64,000 bases of DNA from Malurus cyaneus samueli (lineage: Eukaryota > Chordata > Aves > Passeriformes > Maluridae): assembly GCA_009741485.1 (NCBI GenBank), contig CM019230.1, positions 6,819,982 through 6,883,981 on the forward strand, given 5' to 3'. Below, piece after piece: positions 36,292-47,092 of this stretch (its first letter is position 1; each line of letters begins with the position of its first letter). The notes under the pieces were generated by a model. That model saw only the letters and a program-made list of their open reading frames with translations, did no database searches and was not told the DNA's origin. The position numbers were made by a program, and so were the translations under genes.

Positions 36292-36305
36292 GTTGCCGCG
36301 GCGAC
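36292..36305. promoter_or_regulatory. X-box-like RFX motif 1
   Basis: GTTGCCGCGGCGAC is an imperfect inverted repeat close to the RFX consensus GTTGCCATGGCAAC, with intact half-site GTTGCC and the same 2-bp spacing. Confidence 0.6.
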
Positions 36306-36315
36306 GCCACGCCCC

Positions 36316-36322
36316 GTAAACA
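36316..36322. promoter_or_regulatory. Forkhead-type site GTAAACA
   Basis: Perfect RYAAAYA core between the two X-boxes. It could bind FOXJ1 itself or another FOX protein. Confidence 0.5.
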
Positions 36323-36335
36323 TCCTCCGGGCACG

Positions 36336-36342
36336 CCATTGG
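36336..36342 (-). promoter_or_regulatory. CCAAT box (inverted on + strand)
   Basis: CCATTGG reads CCAATGG in the FOXJ1 direction, a NF-Y-type site next to the second X-box. Confidence 0.5.
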
Positions 36343-36349
36343 CCCGCGC

Positions 36350-36363
36350 GTTGCCATGGGGAC
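36350..36363. promoter_or_regulatory. X-box-like RFX motif 2
   Basis: GTTGCCATGGGGAC matches the consensus left half and spacer, with changes in the right half. It starts 58 bp from motif 1 in the same orientation. Confidence 0.6.
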
Positions 36364-36475
36364 GGGGCGGGGCCGGGGGTGGTACCCAGGGATGCCGGCG
36401 GAGCCCGCGGCCGGGCCGAACCCAGCCCGGGGACACCAGGAGGCTCCGGGGTGACCTTACCGCGGCTTTTCAGGG

Positions 36476-36762
36476 TCTGGAGAGGGACTTTCGACACGGG
36501 CGTGTGGTGACAGGATAAAGGGGAATGGCTTCACACTGGGAGGGTGTAGGTTTAAATTGGATTTTAGGAAGAAATTATCGTGAGGGCGGTGGAACAGGTT
36601 GCCCGGAGAAGTTGTGGATGCCCCATCCCTGGAACAGTTAAAGGCCAGGCTGGATATGGCTTGGAGCACCCTGGAATAGTGGAAGGTGTCCTTGCCTGTG
36701 GTGGCAGTGGTGGGGGGTGGTTGGATGATTTCTAATGTCCCTTCCACTGTGGTTCTGTGAAA
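36476..36762 (+). mobile_element. CR1 LINE 3' fragment
   Basis: It follows the CR1 3'-region order: ACAGGATAAAGGGGAATGGC, TAGGAAGAAATTAT, GAACAGGTTGCCCGGAGAAG, then a GTCCCTTCCACTGTGGTTCT tail. It ends about 0.9 kb from the RNF157 polyadenylation signal and abuts the FOXJ1 promoter. Confidence 0.88.
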
Positions 36763-37044
36763 ACCTGTACCCTGCCCTGCTAGGGGCAACCCCAGCCCTT
36801 TTCCTCCTACCTGTGCTCCCATCCCTGTTTCTGGCTCCTGTTGCACCCACAGCAATGAAGGCAAAGCTGAAGGGGGCCTGGCAGACTCCAAAATAAAAGG
36901 TGGAGTCTCACTTAAAATAATTTAAAAAGTACAGACACAGTTTCTCTAAGAAACCTCTGCTCCCCACCGCCCCCCATCCTAAGGGTTTTAACAGAAGCCA
37001 GGGAGGGACCCTTTGCAGGATCAGTAGCCATCCCCCTGCACCTT

Positions 37045-37110
37045 GTCTGGTCCTAGGCTGAACTCAATGATCTGAGAGGCTTTTCCAATCTGACTGATCC
37101 CGATTTTGAC
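37045..37110 (+). mobile_element. CR1 3'-tail remnant
   Basis: GAACTCAATGATCTGAGAGG CTTTTCCAATCTG resembles the CR1 terminal region. Short and diverged. Confidence 0.55.
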
Positions 37111-37619
37111 TCCGATTCAGCTTCAAGGTGCTTCTCCCACCCATCAGTCTCTATTAAACCCCAATCACATCCCCCCCCCCTTACAGCCCTCCTCACCTTC
37201 AACACTTCAGCTCCCAGCACACATTTTCTTCCCCCCACTGGAGGGATTTCTGTTGCATGAACTCCCAGCTCCTTGTTGCTCCTCTTCTCCCCCAGGAAAC
37301 GTTCCCTCTGGGTGTCCACATCCATCCCAGCAGTGCTAGGGGCCACTCACACCACGCACCAGGAAGATGCCTCTACCCCTGGCCAGACTCTTCCTGCAAG
37401 GGTTTAGTTTGCATTTTCCCCTTCTCCATCCTGACAGGATTTGGGTGGTTGGGAATGCAGGTTGGAAGGGACCTCGGGAAGTGTTTTAGGACATTTGAAG
37501 TGGCTGTGCTGGTTTGGAGAAAGTACCTGGGTGACAGGTGAGTGGGTCCTCCCTGCCAAAAAAGGTTTCCATTCCCACTGCCCTCACCCTGCAACCACAA
37601 AATGATTCTGGACACTTTA

Positions 37620-40028
37620 TCGACATAAGATACCCTTTATTAAACATACTCTTAAAATCCAAAACATGCTCAAAGCAAAATCATAAGCAGCAATCTGGTT
37701 TCCTTCCTTAAATCCCTGACGTGTGGATCGCTGGAACAAGGGGCTGCCCCGTGGGACAAGGGGCTGTCACCGCTCACCCCACGCTGCACTGGCAGCTCCT
37801 GCCTGCCCCTTGTCCCTTCCGGGCGGCCGAGGAATGGCACCGGTGTCACCCATGCCCTAATCCCGTCTCTCCTATGCCACCCAGAGGACGGATTCTTCGC
37901 TCACAGCCAGGCAGCAGCACCGCTCGGCCGCAGCATCTTCAGGGCTCCTCTCCATCGCGGCCGGGGTCGCTCCGAGCGAGGGGCAGACCCCACCCGGGTC
38001 TGTGGCCACCCCATGAGCTTGTCTGGCTGCCCCTACAGCCCTGGGGACACAGCTCAGAGGAGCCAGGAAACCCTCACGGTCACTCCCAGCTCTGCCAGCA
38101 GCCACAAACACCGCTGCACCCTGTGCCGGGCTGCCGGGCCAGCTGTCCTTGTCCCCTTCGAAACCATGAGGAAGGTCGGGCTTTGGTAGATGAGGTACCC
38201 CTGGAGCACCTGGGCTCAGCCTGATTTTCTCTGCCCTGCCCTGCTGGAGCGTTAGGGAAGAGTTGGCTGCCCTGCTTTTCTCAGCTCAGCATGATGCTGA
38301 ACGTCCAAAGCTCTCCCTGTGGGGTGCTGGTGGCTCCTTGGGGCTGGGACACCCAGCACGTCCTCAAATGGGGCACAAGGGTTGTCCCCACCACTCCAGT
38401 CCTCCCTGCTGCTTGCAGGTCCCACCCCACATGCCACAGGATGGCATTCCAGAGATGTCATCCTCTCACATCAACCCAGCCCTAGGCCCCCAGGGAGGAA
38501 TTTGGGAGCTGTTGAGCACACAGGAGACACAGCCAGCCCAGAGGAGGCAGCAGGGGGGTGGCCGGTTCCAAACTCAGCTCTGGCAGGACCCACACCGAGG
38601 CCACAGAGCAAGCAGCTCCCACAGCCCTGGCTGTGAGCCAGGCAGAGAAAACACCCCCCCAAAAGGGCTTCACCCCTCTTTAGGAGCCACAGCCATCACC
38701 AGCACAGCCTGTGCTCTGCCGTGGGGATGGGAGTGGGGACCTTCTTCCCATACACAGCCCTCCAGGGACGCTGCTTTCTCTGTGTGAACATCTCTGTGCC
38801 CAGGTGGCTCTGAAACACAGCTGCCTCCTGCAGAGGAGGTGGCCTTTGTGCCCACACCTGTGTGACAAAAGCAGGTGGGGAGAAGGGAGGCTCAGTTTCC
38901 CACCCTGGGCTGCCCGAGACAGCTCCAGAGCCTTGCAGATTTGGATGCTAGGTCTGAGCTCCTCAAAGTGGTTTCTGACTGTCCCTGATGCTCTCTGGAG
39001 TAGAGCCTGGCCTCTGCCAATGGCCCCAGCAAGCTCTGTGGCTTTATCCCTACTCCTTTACTATCCCTGCAGCAAAACCCACTTATGCTGTCAGCCCAGT
39101 GCTGGCCAGAGGGATGGGGATGGTGATGGGGGGCAGCTCCCACACCCTCATCCACCCTTTGCTACAAAGTGTGATGGGGAGGGCAGGACAGGTGGGACAG
39201 GGGTGACACTTTTGGCACTTGTTCCAGAGAGAGGGCACAGCCCTGAGCCCTGAGCTCACAGCAGGGTGGAAGACAGAGAGGGTAAATTAGCAATTGGCTC
39301 TCAATTGGGCTGTTGGTGCCTGGATCCAAGAACTGGGTGGCGTGTGAACCATAGAGTACTTTTTTAGGTTGTTCCTGCTCTTAATTTCCCCCCTGCCACC
39401 CGCTCCACCCTGGTAAAATAGTATTACCTTCAGTGCCACGGCTCTAGTGAGTTTCGCCAACACACTTGCTTGAGGGATTTGAGTGAGCTGTAGAGAGGGC
39501 CATCCACAATATCTTTGCCTAGTTTGACACAATTATATGGCGACATACTTCACGAGGCCCTAGGGGTACTATGCTCTAATGGCCAAAACAGCAGGGGAGC
39601 AAAACTTGGGGGGAGCCGGCCCCCTATGAAGGTCACCAACTCACGCACCGAGGGTGCCAATCCCAACACTCATCCTTTAACGCCATCCTCCCATTGTCCC
39701 CACCCACCCACATCCCAGTACCCCCTTGGTGGGGTGACCCTGTCCCTTAGGCTCCACACATTGGATAAGAAGAGCCTGGGGGTGTGATGAGGGAGAAGGG
39801 GCAGAGGGACCCCAGCCCGTCCCCGGTAGGGCTGGAGAACGGGAAGGTGCTGATGGGGGGCTCGAGTGACATGGCTTTCAGCCCCCCCCCAAGGAAAAGT
39901 CGAGGTTACCGTCTTTTCTTTTGAAAATCAGTCCCGGTACAGCCGAGGAGTGCAGATGGCGATGCCCACGGTGCCCGGACACCCTCAGGATGGGCAGGGG
40001 GCTCCGTGCCCCCGCCGAGGCTGAGCCC
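37620..40028 (-). other. RNF157: RNF157 3' UTR (proposed)
   Basis: About 2.4 kb between the distal RNF157 stop codon and the polyadenylation signal. No exon-like open frame was found. The extent is inferred from the signal and from the absence of another gene. Confidence 0.5.
37636..37641 (-). terminator. RNF157: AATAAA polyadenylation signal, probably RNF157
   Basis: TTTATT on the plus strand reads AATAAA in the RNF157 direction. It lies in an AT-rich patch downstream of the terminal exons and before FOXJ1. Cleavage would fall near 37615-37625. Confidence 0.55.
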
Positions 40029-40132
40029 TCACACGGGCAGGGCGGGCGCGGCCTGCTCCGGGTCCGGGGGGCCGGGGGCGCGGCGGGGCCAGCTCTGCTG
40101 CAGCCCCACGTTGTTGTTGGCTGCCTCCGGGC
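40029..40132 (-). CDS. RNF157: RNF157 terminal coding exon (long tail)
   Basis: The acceptor has a strong pyrimidine tract (CGTTTCCTCCCCCCCAG). In the phase left by exon 18 it encodes 34 residues starting GPEAANNNVGLQQSWPRRAP, ending ALPV and TGA, for 688 residues total. Position, length and pattern resemble the mammalian terminal exon as I recall it. Confidence 0.6.
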
Positions 40133-43100
40133 CTGGGGGGGAGGAAACGGGGGTCAGCGGCTCCCAAAGCCCGCAGCTGCACTCGTTGTTCCGTTGGAAA
40201 TGTGATTTATTCTCCCGAAGTAACGCCCGCCCCCCTCAGCCCCGCGCTGGGTTTTGGGGGGTGCCTGCGCTTACCTCTCCGGGCTGGGGGAGCCCCTGAA
40301 AGCCCCGATTTCTCGGGAATGCTGAGGGCAAACGGGAAACACGGCACGAGCATCGCTGGGTTTAATTATCCCAAACGAAGAGGGTTGCCTGCATCCCCCC
40401 TGCCCAGCATGCAGATGGCCTGTGGGGCCACAGGACAGCCCCTTGTCCCCTTGGCCTGGGCACTGAGGGAGTGAGGGGTGACAACCCAGCGCCAACCCCC
40501 CCGGGGACAGCTCTGGGGTCTCATGGTCTCACCTATTCCTCAATGTTAATGGGGCAGGAGTCCGGCACGGCGGCTGCGTGGCAGGAGAGACCAGAAGGCA
40601 CATGGTGAAGGCAGGAGCGGTGGGACGGGGACACGGGGACATGCACTCGAGCGAGCCAACGGGGACACCGGGGGGCCTGGGGCGTCTCACCGCCTGCGAA
40701 CGGGGCCGGGGAGCGGCTGCGGGCATGGGGTGAGGGGTCCCCATGCGTGGAGCCTCCCGGGGTTTTGTGCCAAGGGGAACCGAGGGGTGGACATGCTGGT
40801 GGTGTGGGGGCAGCTGGGTCCCCCCATGCCTCCTCTCCGGCCGCAGGCTCCCAGTTCAGGCAGCACCCTCCAGCTGGGGCAGGGCGATGGCAGAGCTCGG
40901 CCCGTGGCTTGTGTCCCACCACCAAACCCATCAGAGGCTGCGTGGTGCCCTTAGGAAGGGGTGCACCCCAGGGCAGCTTGGCTGCACCCTCCAGCGAGGT
41001 TAAGCCCTGTGCCCAGGGCAGCTCTGAGCCACAGGGACTGCGTGAGGGCATGCCAAGGCCAAGGGCTTTCTCAGAGGGGGAGCAACAAAATCCTGCTGCC
41101 TGCTGATTTATGGGAGGTGACAGCTGCCGTTTCGAGTGGCTTTTCATGGCGAGCTCAGGCTGGAGAGCGAGGCATGTTAAGTCTGCAGATCCCGGAGGGG
41201 ATGGATAATTAAACAGGACCACATGTACATGCACACGGCAATCCCATTAAGAGCTTGATATTGCCTAAGTCACTGCAGTGCTCTGGTGCAGAGAGGCAGC
41301 TCTGCTCAGTGCACCCTTGCAGGGCTACCAAGAGCAGGGCTGGGGCAGCAGGACAAAGAGTGGCCCTGGAGCAGGGCATCAGCCCCGTGCCCACCCAGCC
41401 CTGCTCCCCTGGGCTGCTGGAGGGGTCTCCCCTGCTGTCAGCACTGTCATACCTGCCCCGGGCAGCTCCCAAACCCCATCCTGGTGAAACCCAACCAGCT
41501 TGCCCAGCCCACTGCTCGCAGCAGCCGTGGCTTTAAACCAGCAAGAGCGCTCAGGGGATTTCAGGTTTTCTCAGCAGCCCTCCCACCTTAGTGCCAGCCT
41601 TTCTGGCACATGTTTTGCCCCAGTTTCTCTTTCCAAAGCTGTTTTTGCCACTCTACCCCTGGCAGAGGCTGTGGCTGTGGCTGGAGGATGCTCTGAGCCC
41701 GGGAGACAGCCCCGGCAACCCACACTCTCACAGGATCCACTCAAGGACATGGATCTATAGGTTTTAGTTAAACCTCATGTCCTTTTGCCTCCTCCCAAAG
41801 CTCTTTCCCACCAGACTGAAATCTGCAGGGATTTCAAAAGAAACTTTGAGGAACCACATCCCGCTCCTTCATCCACGACAGAGAGGGCAAAAATATCATT
41901 ATCAAATCACATCCTCATTCCACCAGCTTGGAGAGGGTCCTAGATGTGGACTCTTGAACACCACAGGTCTCAAGGGCCAGTGTGCAACTGCCTTCCCTAC
42001 AATCAGTGAATGGGGTCATCACGCTCTGGGTACCAGCCCTCAGAAATTTTATGAATGATGCAGCCAAAACAAAACCACAAAATACAGAACACCCTCAGCC
42101 TGTCCCACCACGAGCCTAAAGGACTGGAAGTTTAAAGACACAAAACTGCTCTGAACTCCTTATGATAAAGAGGCTGACTGTGCCCTAGAGAGTTAAAGGA
42201 TGTCCAGCATACCCCTCCATAACTGCTCCCAATACTTCTCCAAAACCTATAAAATCGACCCTGAACATTTCACTGGTCAGTCTATGAGGTCAAATTGAAC
42301 AACCACAAGTATTGCTTAATCCTGGTCCTTAGAGAGATGCAGACCAGTGTTTCTGCCATCATGAATAAGGTCACAGCTTTTGTCTCAGTGCTTCTGTCTG
42401 TACCAAACACCAAATCCTTGTGCTAGATCCATTGGAGCACTGAGCATGGGCTTTTAAGAACAATCACACAACATGCATGGCAAACCACTGATGCAGATGG
42501 GTGTGTGGTGAGAGAATGACATGAAATTACATGTGACAGTAATACTTTGAAAGCGCAAGCTGTTTGGACACAGAACTATGTCTATAATTTTGAAATGTCT
42601 CCTGATAATGATCCTGAATCCATCCCAGTATCCACAGGACAAGCGTGTGCATGTCTAAGAACCCCCTGTGACACCTTAACAGTGGATGACACAAAGACAC
42701 AGCTTTTTACCTGCTCAGTTCTATGTATTTGTAACTTCACCTATAGAAGGTGTGAATTTAGGGTGTGACTTCAGCCACTCCCTACCAAAAACCGTGCACC
42801 AGAACATATGTCAGGTGTCCAATATGACACTTTGTCTCCAACCCCTACTGCAATGGACATTACTCTGATTAAAAACTGCTGGACCACCCACAAACGGGTA
42901 CAACTCAAAAGGAAAGTCAGAAAACAGCGAGCACTGGCCATTATGGTGTGGACAAAATTCCTTGTGTCTTACAGCAAGTGAAAAGGGATGGAGAACATCA
43001 CATCTCCCATTCCCAGGGGACCGTGGACAGCCCCAAAGGCCCCACTCTGGTGATAATCACAGAATGGGAAAAGGGACTTTTACTAATCAAAGTTTGAAAG

Positions 43101-46100
43101 GGCATTTCAGTCCTGGTGGTCTTTAATCAAAGACCCTCTGTCCCTGGTCCCAGCACGAGGGGCAGCCCCCTGCTTTTCCCCACAAATGCCAAGGCTGGAC
43201 AGGCACAGTGGCCAAAGGATGGACAGGGCATCCTTGGCTGGACCCAGCCCAGGGGTCAGATCCTGCACCAGCCCAGGCAGGGGGATAAAGACAGTGCCCT
43301 CCTCACAGCAGAGCGGAATTCGACCCAGTGCCAGAGCCATTTGGGCTGCAAAGCTCCCCCTTCCTCATCCTCCCCCCGGCACAACCAAGAGGGATGAGGT
43401 CAAGGACGGCTTTGGCTGGTGCCACAGCCAAGGGATGCTTTGCCAGGCCCTCCAGGAAAGCAGAGGTGCTGCTGGGACACCCCCAGCTCCCTCCCCAGCC
43501 CCCCCAGGCCGGCAGGGCTCAGCCAGCTGCTGACAGAGGGTGACGGAGGGAGGGGACATGGGGCTTTTGTGGCAGGCGCCTGTTCCTCCCCATGACCCTC
43601 AGCCGTGTTTCTCCAGCACAGAAACCACCAGGAACAGGTTAGGCAGCAGGAGAGGAGGCTTTCCCAAAGGAGAAGTGGGGAAAAAAGGATTTCTCCCCCC
43701 TCAAGTGGGTTTCACCCGCCCTCTCAGCTCTCCAGCACCTGCTGCAGGTCTGGGACCTGCCACAAAGTCAGCTGAAAGGGCAAGGCAGGGGCAGAGTTGC
43801 TTTCAGCTCATTCACAAATGTATTGATGGAGACCCCTCGGAGGGCATTGTCTTGGAGTTTTGGCTGTTTCCCCACACACAGGGGGAAGCAGAGCCTGCAG
43901 GGCTGGGCAGGGCCCCCAGCCCACTGCCCCCTGCCACACAGGGGCAAGGGATCTACAATACATTTGTCACCTTTGGGCAGCTCTGGGCAGGGAAGGGGCA
44001 CAAGCGTGGATGGAGGAAACCGTGTTGGCACAGAGCGAACATGAACTTTCACGCACACTGAGGAGCTTGGGGAGAAGGAATTAAAAAAAGGAATGGAGAG
44101 AGGCTGGGAGGAAACAGAAGTGGAACGAGGGTGGGGGAGAAAGCATGAAGAAATGGCGAAGAGGGATGAATGTTGGGGCTCTGTAGGAAATGACCTGACC
44201 TGAACTGACACACCCCATCTCCCTGGCCTTGGAGGAAGAGGAGGATGAGACAGGCAGCTCCTGCTGTGCAGCTGGACTGCCTGAGGGTCACATCCCAACG
44301 CAAAATACTCCTGTGCCCACCACGGGCCAGACCAGGCTACAGCTGTGCCACACAATCACCTTCCTAAGGAGGGCTGGTGCCTCCTGGGCTGCCAGCAGCC
44401 CCCTGGCCGAGGGACAGAGCATCCCAGCAAGTCAGCAGCCCCCTGGGGACATCCCAGTCTGGACAGGCCACCCTGGCCTTGGGGTGGTGACGTGCCTGGT
44501 GCTCAGCCCTATGGAGGGTTGGGCGGAGGGGTGTGGTGAGGACAACCTGGCGGGGATGGTGGGAATGATGGTGATGGGAGAGAAGGGATGGATGCAAAGG
44601 GCTGGGGGGATGCAGGGAAGAGTGGAACTGTCCCCCCCACCCGAAGTTCATGTTCAGCAGACGGCCACTCACCAGGTAAGCAGGCCTCAGAGCACAGTTT
44701 ATTGTCCAGCGCTTTCACGCGTGCGATGCCCGTGTCATTGTTATTGTCACACGTCAGACCGAGGAAAGCGCCTGTCCTCGGGCCTGGAAGGGAGTTAAGG
44801 CAGTTACCGCCGCGGCCGGGCTGGGGCTCGACATCGCCTTTTACTGCGGGGTGGGACTGCTGGGGCTTTTCCTCTCCCCTCCCCAGCCTCTTTCAAAGGA
44901 AAAAATGTGAGATAAAAACGATGCATCTGGGTGGGAGCGGGTGAAGAGTGGACAATAACACCTGGGCACGGCCCGAGCTGCTCTTTTCCTCGCGCCGGCC
45001 GCATCGGAGGGCAGCGGAACAGCGATGATGCGGCGATGGGCACACACGTGAACCTGCCCAGGGTTCAGCCAAACCTTCCCTCTGGCACAGCCAGGCCGTG
45101 GTGGCACCCATCACCTCCTGCAGGAGCCTCTCCGGCACCAGCGGTGCGGTGAGAGCTGCGTGGATGCCGGGAGGAGGCAGCAGCCGGATGCGTGGGGCAA
45201 AAGAAGCCGTAGCCAAGCTTTTGCAGGGGGGATGGAGGCTTTTGGGGATGAGGGAGGTAACTCTGCTTCATAGCATTGCTTCTGCGAGAGATCAACCCCC
45301 AGGCTCTTCCCTGCATCCGTCAGATGCAGGTGACCAAAGCTCAGGAGGGGTGTTCCCAAATAAGCCAGCAGCCCTGCTGAGAACAGGCGCAGGACTGTGT
45401 CCTAAGGAGAAAGGCATCCTGCTCCCAGAGTCGCTGGGATGCCCACGGATGTCCACCACAGCCCCTGGTGGTTCCTGTTTGTCATACTTGAGTGTCCCCA
45501 TCAGCAAGAGCCTCTCTGCAGGTCAGAGGCCCCAATTTGGGTATGGGTGTTCCATGGGTGTTCCTGCTTTCCAGCTTGGCTGAGCGTCCAGGTCGGATGG
45601 GGAAAGTTTTGGTGTATTTTTGCTAAAAAGAGTCTTGGAAATGTTGGAGGGGGCACACTGCAGGCCTCCCTATTGCCCAAAAGCAATCCAGGGTGGTTGG
45701 TGGCCAATGGCACGGGGTGGCCACCTCTTTCCTTGGCCATCTGAGCTCAAGGGAGGAGGCGAGAGGAGCCCTCGATGTGCGTGCATTGACCTTGCGGAAG
45801 CCCATTGAGGATGGGCCACACAAAGTGAGGAAAGCATCCCAAAGGGAACAGCTTTGCAGCCCCTTCCTATGGGAATCAGCCAGACACTGATTTCTACAGG
45901 GGAGAGTTTCAGAGATTTGAGAAAAGACCTTGGCAAGGGAAGAAAACTCAGAGGGAAAGAGAAGCCTCTTTCCCCCTTGGCTCGTCGGGAAAACCAATGG
46001 ATCGTGCACACCAACCATCGCCTGCCTGTCCCACACCGAGCTCCCCGGGTGCCCGTGGCCGGCTGGCTCCCCCACCCACTGCTGCTCAGCCCACCTGTGG

Positions 46101-47060
46101 GTGGCCCCACTGTGACAGATGTTTCCCTGTCCCCAGTGCCCACAGAGTCCCAGAGGGCTGTCCCTGATGGCAGGGAAGAGCTGGGGACAGCCCAGCACCC
46201 GCCACTTGCAGTGACCAACAACAACCCAGGGCCTTTTACCGTCTTCCTGTGTGGGAGAGGTGTCCTCATCCTCCAGCACGTCATTGCCCTGTGGCACAGG
46301 CGAGAGACAGCGAGTGTCAGACCGGGGCTGTGCCAGGGGCTGTCCCCAGGCCCCTTTGGGGGAACATCCCTGCCCTTGGGGTTTCCATGGATCGGGATTG
46401 TCGGTAGGGCATGGCCCCACTCCCCATCTATCCCCAGGGCAGCCCAAAGGGATGTGGGTGTGTGGGCAGCCCCCTCCCCAGCCCAGCCAGGGGGAATGTG
46501 GTGCCAGCTGTCCCCTCCATGGGCACAACTGGGATACCCCCCTGTGCTGGGTGACATCAGAGCTCCCAGCCATGGCCACTGCTGCGATCCCCCCCGGTGT
46601 GAGGTGACACCAGAGCTCCCAGCTATGGGCAGTGCTGGGATCCCTCCCTGTGCCAGGTGACACCAGAGCTCCCAGCCATGGGTACTGCTGTGATCCCCCC
46701 CTGTGCCAGGTGACACCAGAGCTCCCAGCCATGGGTACTGCTGTGATCCCCCCCTGTGCCAGGTGACACCAGAGCTCCCAGTCCCTCGTGGGGTGGTCAC
46801 AGTTACCTCGGCATCGCGCTCCTCAGCAGAGATGCTGACAAAGTTTAGATCCGGGGACTCCACAGGTGTTGACTGTGGGAGGAAGGTGGGAAAGATGGAA
46901 GGAAAACCAAAAAAAAAATCTGGTACTGGTGGTTTTTGGAGGAGGAATTACATCCCATGGGGAAGGTCTCCAACCTGGGCACCATCAACAACCCCCAGTC
47001 CCTACCTCTCCATCAGAGGCTGTGGCGCTTGCGGCTGCAGGCGAGGGGATCATGTCCCCC

Positions 47061-47092
<32 letters not shown>

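Larger units (their letters stand above)
36170..36440 (-). promoter_or_regulatory. FOXJ1: FOXJ1 CpG-island promoter
   Basis: Dense CpG stretch upstream of the UTR exon candidate. It carries two X-box-like inverted repeats (36292-36305, 36350-36363), a forkhead motif (36316-36322), an inverted CCAAT box (36336-36342) and a GC box (GGGGCGGGGC near 36364). RFX factors are known activators of FOXJ1 and ciliary genes, which fits the X-boxes. The transcription start is not resolved. Confidence 0.7.

Noticed and set aside
37442..37490. Possible antisense CR1 tail (GGTTGGAAGGGACCTCGGGA)
   Set aside because: Only a short match to the CR1 terminus, without the rest of the element, so I did not list it.
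39287..39532. Minus-strand frame that looked like a retroviral remnant
   Set aside because: No motif or frame continuity strong enough to support it; it lies within the proposed RNF157 3' UTR.
45623..46863. Two overlapping minus-strand open frames of 369 and 397 codons
   Set aside because: They run through the 53-bp minisatellite and RNF157 intron 16-17. 53 is not a multiple of three, so the same repeat appears in successive frames. Only the short exon segments are real.
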